Source of the DNA: CAJXUU01 sp965230575
GTDB lineage: Bacteria; Bacteroidota; Bacteroidia; Chitinophagales; Saprospiraceae
NCBI GenBank assembly: GCA_965230575.1
Contig: OZ246013.1
Coordinates: 868,001-932,000, forward strand
Length of the DNA stretch: 64,000 nucleotides
Direction of reading: 5' to 3'
Part shown: positions 44,854-54,156 of the stretch, one piece after another
Layout: each line of letters begins with the position of its first letter
Numbering within the stretch: position 1 is the stretch's first letter
The notes under the pieces: generated by a model
What the model was told of the DNA's origin: nothing
Databases searched by the model: none
The model's input: the letters and a program-made list of their open reading frames with translations, nothing else
Translations under genes and position numbers: made by a program

Positions 44854-45057
44854 TAAATTGAAAACTAAACGTATTAAATGTTAACAAAATTAATTGCTAG
44901 TTCTTGTTCGTCTTGAAATATATCCCAAAAACGATCGTAAACATACAACTTTAAATTCAAACATAATTGAACTTACTATTAAGACGTGATACGTTATTTA
45001 TGTCACTTTTTGCATTCTTTTGCCGTCCATTATATCATACACTTACTTCGGATTCTA

Positions 45058-45065
45058 TACATTTG
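45058..45065 (+). promoter_or_regulatory. Candidate -7 box for the FecI-type operon
   Basis: TACATTTG matches TAnnTTTG, 21 bp before the ATG at 45087. No -33 element at standard spacing, so a different sigma factor may also act here. Confidence 0.35.
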
Positions 45066-45086
45066 TATACTTGAAATAAATTTCAA

Positions 45087-45587
45087 ATGAACCCTTCGGA
45101 CAAAGAGCACATATTCAAAACACACTATAATGAGTGGGCTCAACCCTTGTTTCGATTTATCTTTTTCAAATCAAAAGATCAACAATTATCACAGGATATT
45201 GTCCAAGATACCTTTATCAAATACTGGGACAAAATTGATACAGTCAGTAGAGGGAAGGAGAAAAGTTATTTATTTACAACGGCTAAAAATTTGTTTCTCA
45301 ATACTATTGAACATAAAAAAGTAGTCCTTCGACATCAGGAATCAAACCTCCACAAAAACGTGGTTTCGACTCCACATTATGATCTCGAAGTATCAGAATT
45401 CAAAATAAAATTGGAAAAAGCCATTGCCGGCCTTCCTGACAAACAACGTGAAGTCTTTATGTTGCACAGAATTGAAGGATACAAGTATAAAGAAATTTCG
45501 ATTTTGCTGGAATTGAGCCAAAAAGCAGTGGAAAAAAGAATGAGTCAAGCATTAAAGGAATTAAGAAAAGTATGCGACAAAATATAA
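45087..45587 (+). CDS. FecI-type ECF sigma factor
   Basis: 166 aa sigma factor of the FecI-like subgroup. Region 2: FFKSKDQQLSQDIVQDTFIKYW and KSYLFTTAKNLFLNTIEH. Region 4: LPDKQREVFMLHRIEGYKYKEISILL followed by QKAVEKRMSQALKELR. It is followed after 61 bp by a FecR-type anti-sigma and then a TonB-dependent receptor, the standard cell-surface signalling layout, in which ligand binding outside frees the sigma factor. It should switch on its own operon. Confidence 0.93.
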   Translation: MNPSDKEHIFKTHYNEWAQPLFRFIFFKSKDQQLSQDIVQDTFIKYWDKIDTVSRGKEKSYLFTTAKNLFLNTIEHKKVVLRHQESNLHKNVVSTPHYDLEVSEFKIKLEKAIAGLPDKQREVFMLHRIEGYKYKEISILLELSQKAVEKRMSQALKELRKVCDKI

Positions 45588-45648
45588 AAGGTAGGGTGAT
45601 TGGGGAGACTACTGTCTAATACATAATGAAAGGATTTGATAAATTAGG

Positions 45649-46572
45649 ATGAAAACAGAAGAAGAAAAAGATGAGCAATTAATTCGATGGTTGGAAGGCG
45701 AACTTTCTGGCCAGGAATTGTCTGTTTTTGAAGCGAGTGAGGAATTCAAGGACTATCAGAAAATTATTGACCATACTCAGGATCTTACCTATCCTCAAAT
45801 GGACGAGGACGCCGTCTTTTCCAATATTCAAAATAAAATTTCTTCCTCTTCTTCTACACGTAAAAAATCAGCGAAAGTCATTCCTCTCAAGAAGTGGATA
45901 TTTGCGGTTGCCTCTATAGCTGTCCTTGCGTTTGCTGTATTGGCGCTTCTTCCTGGCAGTGTTAAAGTTGCCTCAGATGTAGGCCAATTTGTGTCGCACA
46001 CCTTGCCCGAAGGATCAGAAATAGACCTCAATGGAAATAGTCAAATAGATTATAAAAGCAACTTTTCTGATAATCGTGTTCTTCAATTGAATGGAGAAGC
46101 ATTTTTCAAAGTAAAAAAAGGAAAGTCTTTCGAGGTAGAAACCAAAGAAGGAAAAGTTACTGTGTTGGGCACTTCATTCAATGTGTTTGCACGTGATGAT
46201 ATTTTTGTGGTTTCTTGTAAAACGGGGAAGGTCAAGGTAGATGCAAAAAATCGCTCCTATATTTTAGAAAAAGGAGAGAGGGTCAAAATAGAAAACAACG
46301 AGCCCGTTGCTAAAGAATCCATAAACACATCCAAAATCGGCAATTGGATAGATGGTGAGTCTTATTTTTCAAATGCCACTTTGGAAGAAGTGATGCTTTC
46401 GCTTTCCAGTATTTATGATATCGATTTAGAACTTCCTTCCCAATACCAAAAACAAAGATTTACAGGAACCTTCGTTCACAGCGACTTAAAAAAGGCATTA
46501 AAAATGGTATTTTCACCTATGCATATTCCCTACACTGTCGATGATGAAGGAAAGATCGATATAGGTGAATAA
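45649..46572 (+). CDS. FecR-type anti-sigma / signal transducer
   Basis: 307 aa. The N-terminal cytoplasmic part (1-83) binds sigma; one membrane helix (about 84-102, KWIFAVASIAVLAFAVLAL); the periplasmic FecR domain (about 110-210) with HTLPEGSEIDLNGNSQI and LNGEAFFKVKKGKSFEVET, VLGTSFNVFA; a C-terminal STN-like subdomain (about 240-305) that contacts the receptor's signalling domain. It transmits receptor state across the membrane to the sigma factor. 20 bp before the receptor gene. Confidence 0.94.
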   Translation: MKTEEEKDEQLIRWLEGELSGQELSVFEASEEFKDYQKIIDHTQDLTYPQMDEDAVFSNIQNKISSSSSTRKKSAKVIPLKKWIFAVASIAVLAFAVLALLPGSVKVASDVGQFVSHTLPEGSEIDLNGNSQIDYKSNFSDNRVLQLNGEAFFKVKKGKSFEVETKEGKVTVLGTSFNVFARDDIFVVSCKTGKVKVDAKNRSYILEKGERVKIENNEPVAKESINTSKIGNWIDGESYFSNATLEEVMLSLSSIYDIDLELPSQYQKQRFTGTFVHSDLKKALKMVFSPMHIPYTVDDEGKIDIGE

Positions 46573-46592
46573 AATCAAAGTATCTTAACTAT

Positions 46593-49169
46593 ATGAATAA
46601 AGTGCTTTTTGTTTCACTACTCCTTATGTGTATCGGCATGCCGTCGATGGCTCAACAAACCTATGCGGCCTTTAGCGAGACTCCTTTGATCGAAGCATTA
46701 ACCATTCTAGAGAAGAAAAATCAGATAACTTTTTCTTATAATAATGAAAATATTGAAGACCAATATATAACTACAAAGTCAGGCTCATACACACTTCAGC
46801 AAATTCTGCAAACTGTTTGCGATCAATCAAATTTATCATTCGAGTTCATTGACAATAAGTACATTCTTCTTTCACCAAAAATGTCGGGACATAAATTGAA
46901 AATGCTGTGTGGATATATAAAAGATGGACTCTCTGGTGATCCCATTCCTTACGCTTCTATATATAATGACTCCAAAAAAAATGGGGCTGAAAGTAATGAT
47001 CAGGGATATTTTGAAATTAAGACCTCCCCTACAGATCGCTATATTTACCTTTCATACCTAGGTTACAAAACCCTTGAAATAGATCTGGAAAATGCTTCAA
47101 ATGATCCATGCCAAGAATATGTCATCAATATTGAGAATATTACCTTTCTACCAGTGATTCTCAAAGAATACCTCGCTGACGGCATCAACCAGACTGAAAA
47201 TGCCAATACTGTAGTTATTGAACCTGAAGAAATGAATGTACTTCCCGGGTCCGTCGAAAAGGACGTTCTTTCAGCTATTAGTTTTTTGCCTGGGATTACT
47301 TCACCTGGAGAGTCATTGGATGGGATTCATGTCCGTGGTGGAACCCCCGATCAAAACTTAATTTTGTGGGATGGGATACCTATGTATCACACCAGTCATT
47401 TTTTCGGGACCATTTCTGCTTTCAATCCGAATATCATTGATCATGTAAATGTTCACAGAAGTGGAATTGGGAGTGAATATGGTGGACGGGTATCAAGTGT
47501 GATAGATATTCATTCGAAAGAAGAAATCACAGATAATTTTACGTTTGGAGCTGGTTTTAATTTGACACATCTGCATTTTGATTTTGATATCCCGCTTTGG
47601 AAAAATTCTTCGTTAATGCTTTCATTGCGCAGAAGTATCACCGATGCATGGAATACACCCACCTTTGTTCGTTATGCAGAAAAAGTATTTCAAGGGACAA
47701 GGGTCGAACAAGGCAATTTTAATGACCCCGATCTTCAATTCAGTGATGAATTCAAATTTAATGATGCCAACCTCAAATGGATGATGGATCATGGAAAGAA
47801 TAAGTTTCGATTTATGTCTCTTGGCACCTTAAACTCACTTAACTATAAATCTGATTTTGAAGAATGGGATGTTTATTCCGTAGAACTACTTAACCTCAGA
47901 AATGCTGGTGCAATTCTCTCTTGGGAAAGGCAGTGGAATAATCGGTACAAAAGCAAGATAGAAATAACAAGTGCAGAATATAAATTTGACTACGACTTGG
48001 GATTTAAATCCAAAGAAAATAATCAAGATCCTATAAATTCCGTAATCTCAAAAAACTCAATATTGGATGGAGGATTTAATTGGAATAATGAATGGATAAT
48101 TAATGAAAATCAAGATGTTATTTTTGGATATCAATTCACCGAAAATAAAACAAGTCTGGATATCACCAACTTTGATAGACAAGACACTACCAAAAACAAC
48201 TTGGATTTTGAAAACAGGGTACATTCTCTATTCAGCGAATACACCTTGAAATTGCCTAAAACATTACAACTCGATATTGGACTAAGATATCTGTATCAGG
48301 ATATTCTAAAAAACAATTACTTTGAACCAAGAATTGCATTGGCAACGAATGTTACGGACCAACTAAAACTTAAAATTAGTACTGGAAAACACTTTCAGTT
48401 TGTAAGTCAATTGGTCTTATTCAAAACCAATCTCCTTGGATTAAATAATCAATTTTGGGTCACTGCAAATATTGCAAATGAAGACAATGCCGCCAATATT
48501 CCAGTAATAGAATCAAATCAGTGGATGGGTGGGTTTATCTATCAAAAAGGAAATTGGACGCTGGATGTGGAAGGATATGTAAAAGAATTGGTAGGTATTA
48601 CTACTTTCTCTCCCAGCTTTGTCGAGCTGGACAATCAGCAATTTAGCAGTGGCAGTTCTCGGACTCGGGGAATAGACTTTCTCTTGAAAAAAAGAGTAAA
48701 TAGATATAGAAGCTGGATCAGTTATAGCCTTTCAAAAACCAAGTATGAATTTCCTGAGATCTCTCCAAATCCAATTATAGCATCACATGATCAGACCCAC
48801 ATTTTCAAATGGGTTCACTTGTACAAAAAGAAAGCATGGGAGTTTTCATTGGGCATAGAATATCGGAGCGGCCTCCCTACTACAAGAGCTGATATAGTAA
48901 ATAATGAAATAGTGTATGGATTTCCAAACAATCATAGATTAGATAGATACTTTAGATTGGATGGGTCTGTTATTTACAATTTTGGCACTCCAGAAACAAC
49001 TAATGGCTTCATTGGTTTTTCACTTCAAAATATTGGAAATAATACCAATATACTAGGTCGAAGTTTTGTGGAAGACGAGACGGCTGGAGGAATACCTACA
49101 GTAGTCGAAATAAATGAAATCGGCCTTAAGTTCACACCAAATATTTCTGTCAACATTCGAATGAATTAA
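46593..49169 (+). CDS. TonB-dependent receptor with STN signalling domain
   Basis: 858 aa outer-membrane receptor. Signal peptide (about 1-20, MPSMAQ), then an STN signalling domain (22-93), a carboxypeptidase-regulatory-like beta-sandwich (about 103-180, GYIKDGLSGDPIPYASIY), a plug (about 205-310) with AISFLPGITSPGESLDGIHVRGG and a barrel of about 540 aa ending VNIRMN. The STN domain shows that the receptor regulates its own operon through FecR. No SusD partner is encoded. The next gene starts 5 bp later and is a cytoplasmic amino-acid enzyme, so the receptor probably imports a related substrate. Confidence 0.94.
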   Translation: MNKVLFVSLLLMCIGMPSMAQQTYAAFSETPLIEALTILEKKNQITFSYNNENIEDQYITTKSGSYTLQQILQTVCDQSNLSFEFIDNKYILLSPKMSGHKLKMLCGYIKDGLSGDPIPYASIYNDSKKNGAESNDQGYFEIKTSPTDRYIYLSYLGYKTLEIDLENASNDPCQEYVINIENITFLPVILKEYLADGINQTENANTVVIEPEEMNVLPGSVEKDVLSAISFLPGITSPGESLDGIHVRGGTPDQNLILWDGIPMYHTSHFFGTISAFNPNIIDHVNVHRSGIGSEYGGRVSSVIDIHSKEEITDNFTFGAGFNLTHLHFDFDIPLWKNSSLMLSLRRSITDAWNTPTFVRYAEKVFQGTRVEQGNFNDPDLQFSDEFKFNDANLKWMMDHGKNKFRFMSLGTLNSLNYKSDFEEWDVYSVELLNLRNAGAILSWERQWNNRYKSKIEITSAEYKFDYDLGFKSKENNQDPINSVISKNSILDGGFNWNNEWIINENQDVIFGYQFTENKTSLDITNFDRQDTTKNNLDFENRVHSLFSEYTLKLPKTLQLDIGLRYLYQDILKNNYFEPRIALATNVTDQLKLKISTGKHFQFVSQLVLFKTNLLGLNNQFWVTANIANEDNAANIPVIESNQWMGGFIYQKGNWTLDVEGYVKELVGITTFSPSFVELDNQQFSSGSSRTRGIDFLLKKRVNRYRSWISYSLSKTKYEFPEISPNPIIASHDQTHIFKWVHLYKKKAWEFSLGIEYRSGLPTTRADIVNNEIVYGFPNNHRLDRYFRLDGSVIYNFGTPETTNGFIGFSLQNIGNNTNILGRSFVEDETAGGIPTVVEINEIGLKFTPNISVNIRMN

Positions 49170-49174
49170 ACCTT

Positions 49175-50107
49175 ATGCGCCATTTTTCATCTGACACCTT
49201 GATAGAAATCTTTACCCAAAAAGAGATTATTGAAATTGTTGAAAACGGAATACGGAAATATGCCGAAGGCAAATATATAGTACCCGAACGGATGCATATC
49301 AAACGCGGTGAGTCCACAAATTTGATAATGCCAGCCTTTGGAGAGCATTATTATTGTACAAAGCTTATTTCAGTAGATCCTCATAATCATAAGAACCACC
49401 TTCCGATCATTTCGGGGCTTTTGGTACTCAATGATAGTAATTCAGGAGAAACTGTGGCTACCATGGATGCGCCTATGATTACAGCTCTTCGTACAGGTGC
49501 TGTTGGCAGCATCGGATTAGTTAAGGTTTGTGATCAAAATATTAGAAGTCTGGGTATTATTGGACTTGGGGTGCAGGGATATTGGCAGACTATATTTGCG
49601 GCTTCGATACGAAATATTTCTACTGTTTACTGTTATTCTAGAAGCAATTCGAAGTTTGATGCGTATCGAGAAAAAGTAATCGAAAAATTTCCAGGCATTG
49701 AAATTATATGGTGCTCATCTCCCGAAGAAGTTGTTTACAATGCGGAAGTGGTTATTGCTTGTACGACATCAAAAGATCCAGTTTTCAATGCTGTGGACCT
49801 GGATATATCTTCAAAAAGATTTATTAGCGTCGGTTCATTTGCCAAAGACATGCAAGAACTTCCAGATGAAGTTTACCAACAAGCTGATGTATTAATAATC
49901 GATTCTGAGTCTGCTAAAACCGAAGTAGGGGATGTAATAAATTCTGTTAAGAATAATTGGATCACGAATTCAAATATTATATCATTGGCGGAGCTTTCAC
50001 TGGGTACAAAAATTATTGATGCAAACAAAAATGTCATTTTTAAATCAGTAGGAATGGCTGCCTTTGACTTGGCATTGGCTGTTGCGGTGTACAAACAAAG
50101 TTCTTGA
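49175..50107 (+). CDS. Ornithine cyclodeaminase / mu-crystallin family reductase, likely delta-1-pyrroline-2-carboxylate reductase
   Basis: 310 aa. Family blocks: YIVPERMHIKRGESTNLIMP, YYCTKLISVDPHNHKNHLP with the substrate Lys, TALRTGAVGSIG and the NAD(P)-binding loop GIIGLGVQGYWQ. The family includes ornithine cyclodeaminase, ketimine reductase and delta-1-pyrroline-2-carboxylate reductase. The adjacent enzyme is a predicted trans-3-hydroxyproline dehydratase, whose product is exactly delta-1-pyrroline-2-carboxylate. Hence the reductase role, giving L-proline, is the best guess, but it is inferred from context. 5 bp after the receptor gene. Confidence 0.88.
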   Translation: MRHFSSDTLIEIFTQKEIIEIVENGIRKYAEGKYIVPERMHIKRGESTNLIMPAFGEHYYCTKLISVDPHNHKNHLPIISGLLVLNDSNSGETVATMDAPMITALRTGAVGSIGLVKVCDQNIRSLGIIGLGVQGYWQTIFAASIRNISTVYCYSRSNSKFDAYREKVIEKFPGIEIIWCSSPEEVVYNAEVVIACTTSKDPVFNAVDLDISSKRFISVGSFAKDMQELPDEVYQQADVLIIDSESAKTEVGDVINSVKNNWITNSNIISLAELSLGTKIIDANKNVIFKSVGMAAFDLALAVAVYKQSS

Positions 50108-50121
50108 TCAAATATTCAAAA

Positions 50122-51162
50122 ATGCAAAAGATTCTTAAAGGCTTTAATTTCAATCCACCATCTGATTTCCTCAAAATTAAGTGCATCGATATGCATACTG
50201 GCGGAGAACCATTGAGGATTCCGATCGAGGGGCTTCCTGACATCGTTGGCTCTTCTGTACTGGAAAAGCGGAGGTGTTTCCAACATAATTATGATCATCT
50301 AAGAACTGGTTTGATGTTTGAGCCGAGGGGGCATGCTGATATGTATGGAGCCATCATTTCTGACCCATCAACAGAAGAGGCAGATTTTGATGTGTTTTTT
50401 ATTCACAATGAAGGATATTCTACCATGTGCGGGCATGCTATTATTGCACTGACCAAATTTGTTTTTGAATCCAAACTTTTGATACCAAAGGAAGAAGGTA
50501 AATTGACTATTAATGTACCTGCGGGAGTCATCAAGGCAAAAGCTAGAATCGAAAATGGAATTGTAGTTGAGAGTTCTTTTGTCAATGTACCTTCATATCT
50601 CTATTTAAAAGATGAAAAAGTCAGTGTAGAAGGACTTGGTGATGTGAGGTTTGATGTTGCCTTTGGAGGAGCTTTTTATGCGCTTGTTGATGCAGATGTA
50701 CTCAATATTTCAATGCTTGCATCCAACCATAATCAGTTGATTTCTGCAGGCAAAAAAATAAAAAAGGCGGTTATGGATCAATTCGAAATACAGCACCCAA
50801 CTACGCCCGACTTAAGCTTTCTTTATGGTACTATATTCACGGGAAAACCTCAAAATTCTGATCGTCATAGTCGGAATGTGTGCATCTTTGCAGAGGGAGA
50901 ATTGGATCGGTCGCCCACTGGGTCTGGAGTCAGTGCCAGGGCAGGATTGCACTATGCTAAAGGGGAATTAGGAGTGAATGAAAAGGTTACGATTGAGAGT
51001 ATTTTGGGTAGTACGATGACGGTAGAGGTTATGGAAGTATTGGATTTTCATGGATTCGAGGCGGTAGTGCCCAGGGTTTCTGGGACGGCTTCTTTTGTGG
51101 GAAAAAATGAGTTTTGGTTTGATCCTGATGATCCTTATAGAAAGGGGTTTATTTTTAGGTAA
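50122..51162 (+). CDS. Proline-racemase family, trans-3-hydroxy-L-proline dehydratase type
   Basis: 346 aa from the ATG at 50122 (the frame reaches a TTG at 50104). Family motifs: DMHTGGEP, then the first catalytic Cys103 in STMCGHAI and the second position in DRSPTGSGVSARA, where Thr266 replaces the Cys of true racemases and 4-hydroxyproline epimerases. The Cys/Thr pair marks trans-3-hydroxy-L-proline dehydratases such as human L3HYPDH, which has Cys104/Thr273. It should remove water from trans-3-hydroxyproline to give delta-1-pyrroline-2-carboxylate, which the upstream reductase turns into proline. Last gene of the sigma-FecR-receptor operon. Confidence 0.9.
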   Translation: MQKILKGFNFNPPSDFLKIKCIDMHTGGEPLRIPIEGLPDIVGSSVLEKRRCFQHNYDHLRTGLMFEPRGHADMYGAIISDPSTEEADFDVFFIHNEGYSTMCGHAIIALTKFVFESKLLIPKEEGKLTINVPAGVIKAKARIENGIVVESSFVNVPSYLYLKDEKVSVEGLGDVRFDVAFGGAFYALVDADVLNISMLASNHNQLISAGKKIKKAVMDQFEIQHPTTPDLSFLYGTIFTGKPQNSDRHSRNVCIFAEGELDRSPTGSGVSARAGLHYAKGELGVNEKVTIESILGSTMTVEVMEVLDFHGFEAVVPRVSGTASFVGKNEFWFDPDDPYRKGFIFR

Positions 51163-51187
51163 ATAGGAGGCGGTGTGATTTATTGAG

Positions 51188-51280
51188 GAATTTCACAGAG
51201 TTTCGCGGAGGGGATTTCACGGAGGGACACGGTGGAATTTCACGGAGTTTCGCGGAGGAATTTCACGGAGGGTCGTGGAG
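51188..51280. repeat. Tandem repeat, 23-24-bp units in an A-B-A-B pattern
   Basis: Units at 51188-51210, 51211-51234, 51235-51257 and 51258-51280 share GAATTTCAC.GAG; alternate units end TTTCGCGGAG or GG.C(A/G)(C/T)GG.G, giving a 47-bp period repeated twice. It lies between the dehydratase stop and the end of recQ. Confidence 0.8.
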
Positions 51281-51291
51281 GAGAGATTGTT

Positions 51292-53115
51292 TTAGGAGTT
51301 TGCGTTTACGATCTCTAGGATGGCTTCTCCATATAGATTAAGTTTTGTATTTCCTATTCCATTGATTTCAATTAGTTCGATATTATTTGTTGGCTTTTCA
51401 CTTGCGATTTCTTCGATGGCTTTGTTGGTGAGGATCACATATGCGGGAACACTTCGATGCCTGGCTTGTTCTAATCTCCAAGCTTTGAGTTTACCGAGGA
51501 GTGAGGTATCAACATTTAAGGCGACCTTTGGCTTTTTGGTTGTTACCACTTTTTTCTCTGTAGGGACGAATTCTGCCAGCTCTATCGATTTTTCTCCTTT
51601 TAGTACTGGAGTCGACAATGGTGTCCATTTGAGGGTAGAGCCTTGAGAATAATTCACTGATATGACTCCTTTATTAAGCAATTGAATGATGTAATTTTTC
51701 CATACGGGTCTTGATGTATCCCTGCCAACGCCAAAAGTCTTAATCCTATCCAGGCCTCGTTCTCTGATTTCGTGTTTTTGAGATCCTCTCAATACATCGA
51801 TCAGTAACTCCATTCCTATCGATTGATTGCTTCTCCATATGGCTGATAAAATCTTTTGCGCGGGTATGGTGCCATTCTTCTTTATTGGTGGATTTAGACA
51901 ATTATCGCAGTGTCCACAATTTTCGTTTTTATATTCTCCAAAATATGAAAGCACACCATTTGTCCTACAATCTGTAGTGGAAGCATACTCCCACATTCTT
52001 TCAAGTTTTGCCAATTGCACTTCTTTGAAATCTTGTTTTCCATCCCCATCATCAATAAACCTTTTGAGCATAATAAAATCACCCCAACTGGCAAACATGT
52101 GTGCTACGGATTCCTTGCCATCTCTACCTGCCCTACCAATTTCCTGATAATAAGCTTCCAGGTTTTTGGGCATATTATAATGGATTACAAATCTGATATT
52201 GGGCTTGTCGATACCCATACCAAATGCTATAGTCGCAACAATGATTTTGATCTCATCATTTTGAAATTCTCTCTGTACTTGATATCTCTTCTCTGCTTCC
52301 AGGCCCGCATGATAATAAGCAGTATTCAGGCCCATCATATTGAGTTTTGCTGAAATCTTCTCGGTATCCTTTCTACTGAGACAATATATAATACCACACT
52401 CCTCGGTAAAATCTCTGAGAATGCTGGCAATTTTGTCAATTCTCTTTAATGCCGGATGTGCATAGGTGGTAATATTCTTTCTTTCGAACGAACTCAAAAA
52501 TATTCTAGGTTCATCCAGTTTTAGCTGATTACAAATATCATCCCGGGTGGCTTCATCCGCGGTTGCAGTAAGTGCGATGAACGATGCATCAGGAAAAATT
52601 GATCTTAGTTTGACGAGCTCCACATAATCGGGCCTGAAGTCATTGCCCCAAACTGAAACACAATGAGCTTCATCGATGGCAATTAAGTTGACATCCAGAG
52701 TTTTGAGATAATTTTGTGTGTGTTCACTATTGATACGTTCTGGAGACATATACAATAGTTTGATCTCACCAGCATTTAGTTTTCGTTCTACATCCATCGA
52801 CTCTTCTGGCGTCATGTTGCTGTGCAAACTAGCTGCTGCCACACCCACCTGGTCCAAATTGATGACTTGATCATTCATCAAAGCGATGAGTGGAGACACC
52901 ACCAAGGTGATTCCTTTGGAGGCAAGTGCTGGAATTTGATAGCATAGTGATTTCCCACCACCCGTTGGCATAATGACCAGGGCATCCTTTTTCATCAGGC
53001 AATGTCTGATTATATCCTCTTGAGTATCTCGAAATGAATCGTAGCCAAAAGTTGATTTAAGAATTTGGTAGATGTCCGAAGATTCTGGCATTTGTATAGC
53101 TGGTGATTTAGTCAT
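51292..53115 (-). CDS. recQ: ATP-dependent DNA helicase RecQ
   Basis: 607 aa, 3'-5' DNA helicase for recombination and repair. Helicase core with Walker A G52-GGKS56, the DEAH box (148-151) in AIDEAHCVSVWGNDFRPDY and motif VI EIGRAGRDG. A zinc-binding RQC region follows with four Cys (DCRTNGVLSYFGE...CGHCDNC) and then a C-terminal HRDC domain (about 525-607) with RLEQARHRSVPAYVILTN. Domain set is complete. It is a single gene, divergent from the HD hydrolase gene. Confidence 0.95.
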   Translation of the reverse strand: MTKSPAIQMPESSDIYQILKSTFGYDSFRDTQEDIIRHCLMKKDALVIMPTGGGKSLCYQIPALASKGITLVVSPLIALMNDQVINLDQVGVAAASLHSNMTPEESMDVERKLNAGEIKLLYMSPERINSEHTQNYLKTLDVNLIAIDEAHCVSVWGNDFRPDYVELVKLRSIFPDASFIALTATADEATRDDICNQLKLDEPRIFLSSFERKNITTYAHPALKRIDKIASILRDFTEECGIIYCLSRKDTEKISAKLNMMGLNTAYYHAGLEAEKRYQVQREFQNDEIKIIVATIAFGMGIDKPNIRFVIHYNMPKNLEAYYQEIGRAGRDGKESVAHMFASWGDFIMLKRFIDDGDGKQDFKEVQLAKLERMWEYASTTDCRTNGVLSYFGEYKNENCGHCDNCLNPPIKKNGTIPAQKILSAIWRSNQSIGMELLIDVLRGSQKHEIRERGLDRIKTFGVGRDTSRPVWKNYIIQLLNKGVISVNYSQGSTLKWTPLSTPVLKGEKSIELAEFVPTEKKVVTTKKPKVALNVDTSLLGKLKAWRLEQARHRSVPAYVILTNKAIEEIASEKPTNNIELIEINGIGNTKLNLYGEAILEIVNANS

Positions 53116-53440
53116 GGCGAATGTAGTAATTATTATGTTTACGTGATAAAATGATTGTTATGATGACCATAAATAATAACTTCAAGAATTCAGTTAAAAA
53201 CCTTCATGACGTTATTAATAATTATCAAAGATGGGTCAATAGATTATAATATCCGTATTCTAACCGTTTATACACGATTATATCTAGATAATATTAATAG
53301 CTGGTTATTGGTTTTGAGTTATAGATTAAAATGGTCTGCTAATGCTGGACACCCACTGAATCAAATTTTCATTGTACTTTGAAGCAGCAAACCTTACATA
53401 TTTGAGCTGTTAATTGATGTGTATTTAAAAAAGACCTGAC
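53116..53440. other. Gene-free divergent promoter region
   Basis: 325 bp between recQ and the HD hydrolase gene. AT-rich; no hairpin with T-run, no repeat and no RNA gene recognised. Confidence 0.4.
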
Positions 53441-54052
53441 ATGCTGAAAAATAGATGGAAAAATCTAATGGAATCATTTCAATTCAACGAAAACAAGTCT
53501 GAATTGTCAATGATAATTAATATGTATCAGGAAAAACACCGTGCCTACCACAACCTTGATCATGTAGAAGGTTGTCTCAAACAATTGGACAGATATAAGG
53601 ATGAAATTAATGACAGAAATATTATTGAATTGGCCATTTGGTATCATGACATCATTTACAATCCATATAAAAAAGACAATGAATTAAAAAGTGCAGAGTC
53701 ATCTTCCGAATTTTTATTGAAGCAAAACGCAAATGATCATTTGATCCAAAAGGTATACGACTTAATTCTATCGACAATTCATGTTGAAAAACCGAAGAAT
53801 CAGTTAGAGGCTATTATTATGGATATTGATATTACGATATTAGGAAGTTCTGAAAAGGTATATGAAGAATATTGTGCGGAAATCAGAAAAGAGTACAAAT
53901 GGGTCCCAAGTATTATCTATCGTAAAAAGCGAAAAGAAATCATGACAAGATTCTTAGAAAGAAAACAACTTTACTTTACGGATTATTTCTATTCCAGTCT
54001 TGAAAATCAGGCAAGATTCAATATTTCTCAAGAAATTCAACGGCTGAGTTGA
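53441..54052 (+). CDS. HD-domain metal-dependent phosphohydrolase-like protein
   Basis: 203 aa, COG4339-type predicted HD hydrolase. The metal-binding pattern is HRAYHNLDHV (His...His-Asp-like), AIWYHDIIYNP (the HD pair) and ILSTIHVEK, then the family's second half IMDIDITILGSSEKVYEEY. Members are thought to hydrolyse phosphate esters or nucleotides; the substrate is unknown. It stands alone before the flippase gene. No regulatory domain. Confidence 0.9.
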   Translation: MLKNRWKNLMESFQFNENKSELSMIINMYQEKHRAYHNLDHVEGCLKQLDRYKDEINDRNIIELAIWYHDIIYNPYKKDNELKSAESSSEFLLKQNANDHLIQKVYDLILSTIHVEKPKNQLEAIIMDIDITILGSSEKVYEEYCAEIRKEYKWVPSIIYRKKRKEIMTRFLERKQLYFTDYFYSSLENQARFNISQEIQRLS

Positions 54053-54156
54053 ATCCCAATTTATAGACAAATAATTTCTACCTACCAACGAATATTAAGA
54101 TCGTCAGTCAACAAAACGATATTACATTATCTTGCAGTCTCGAAGCAATTTGATAT

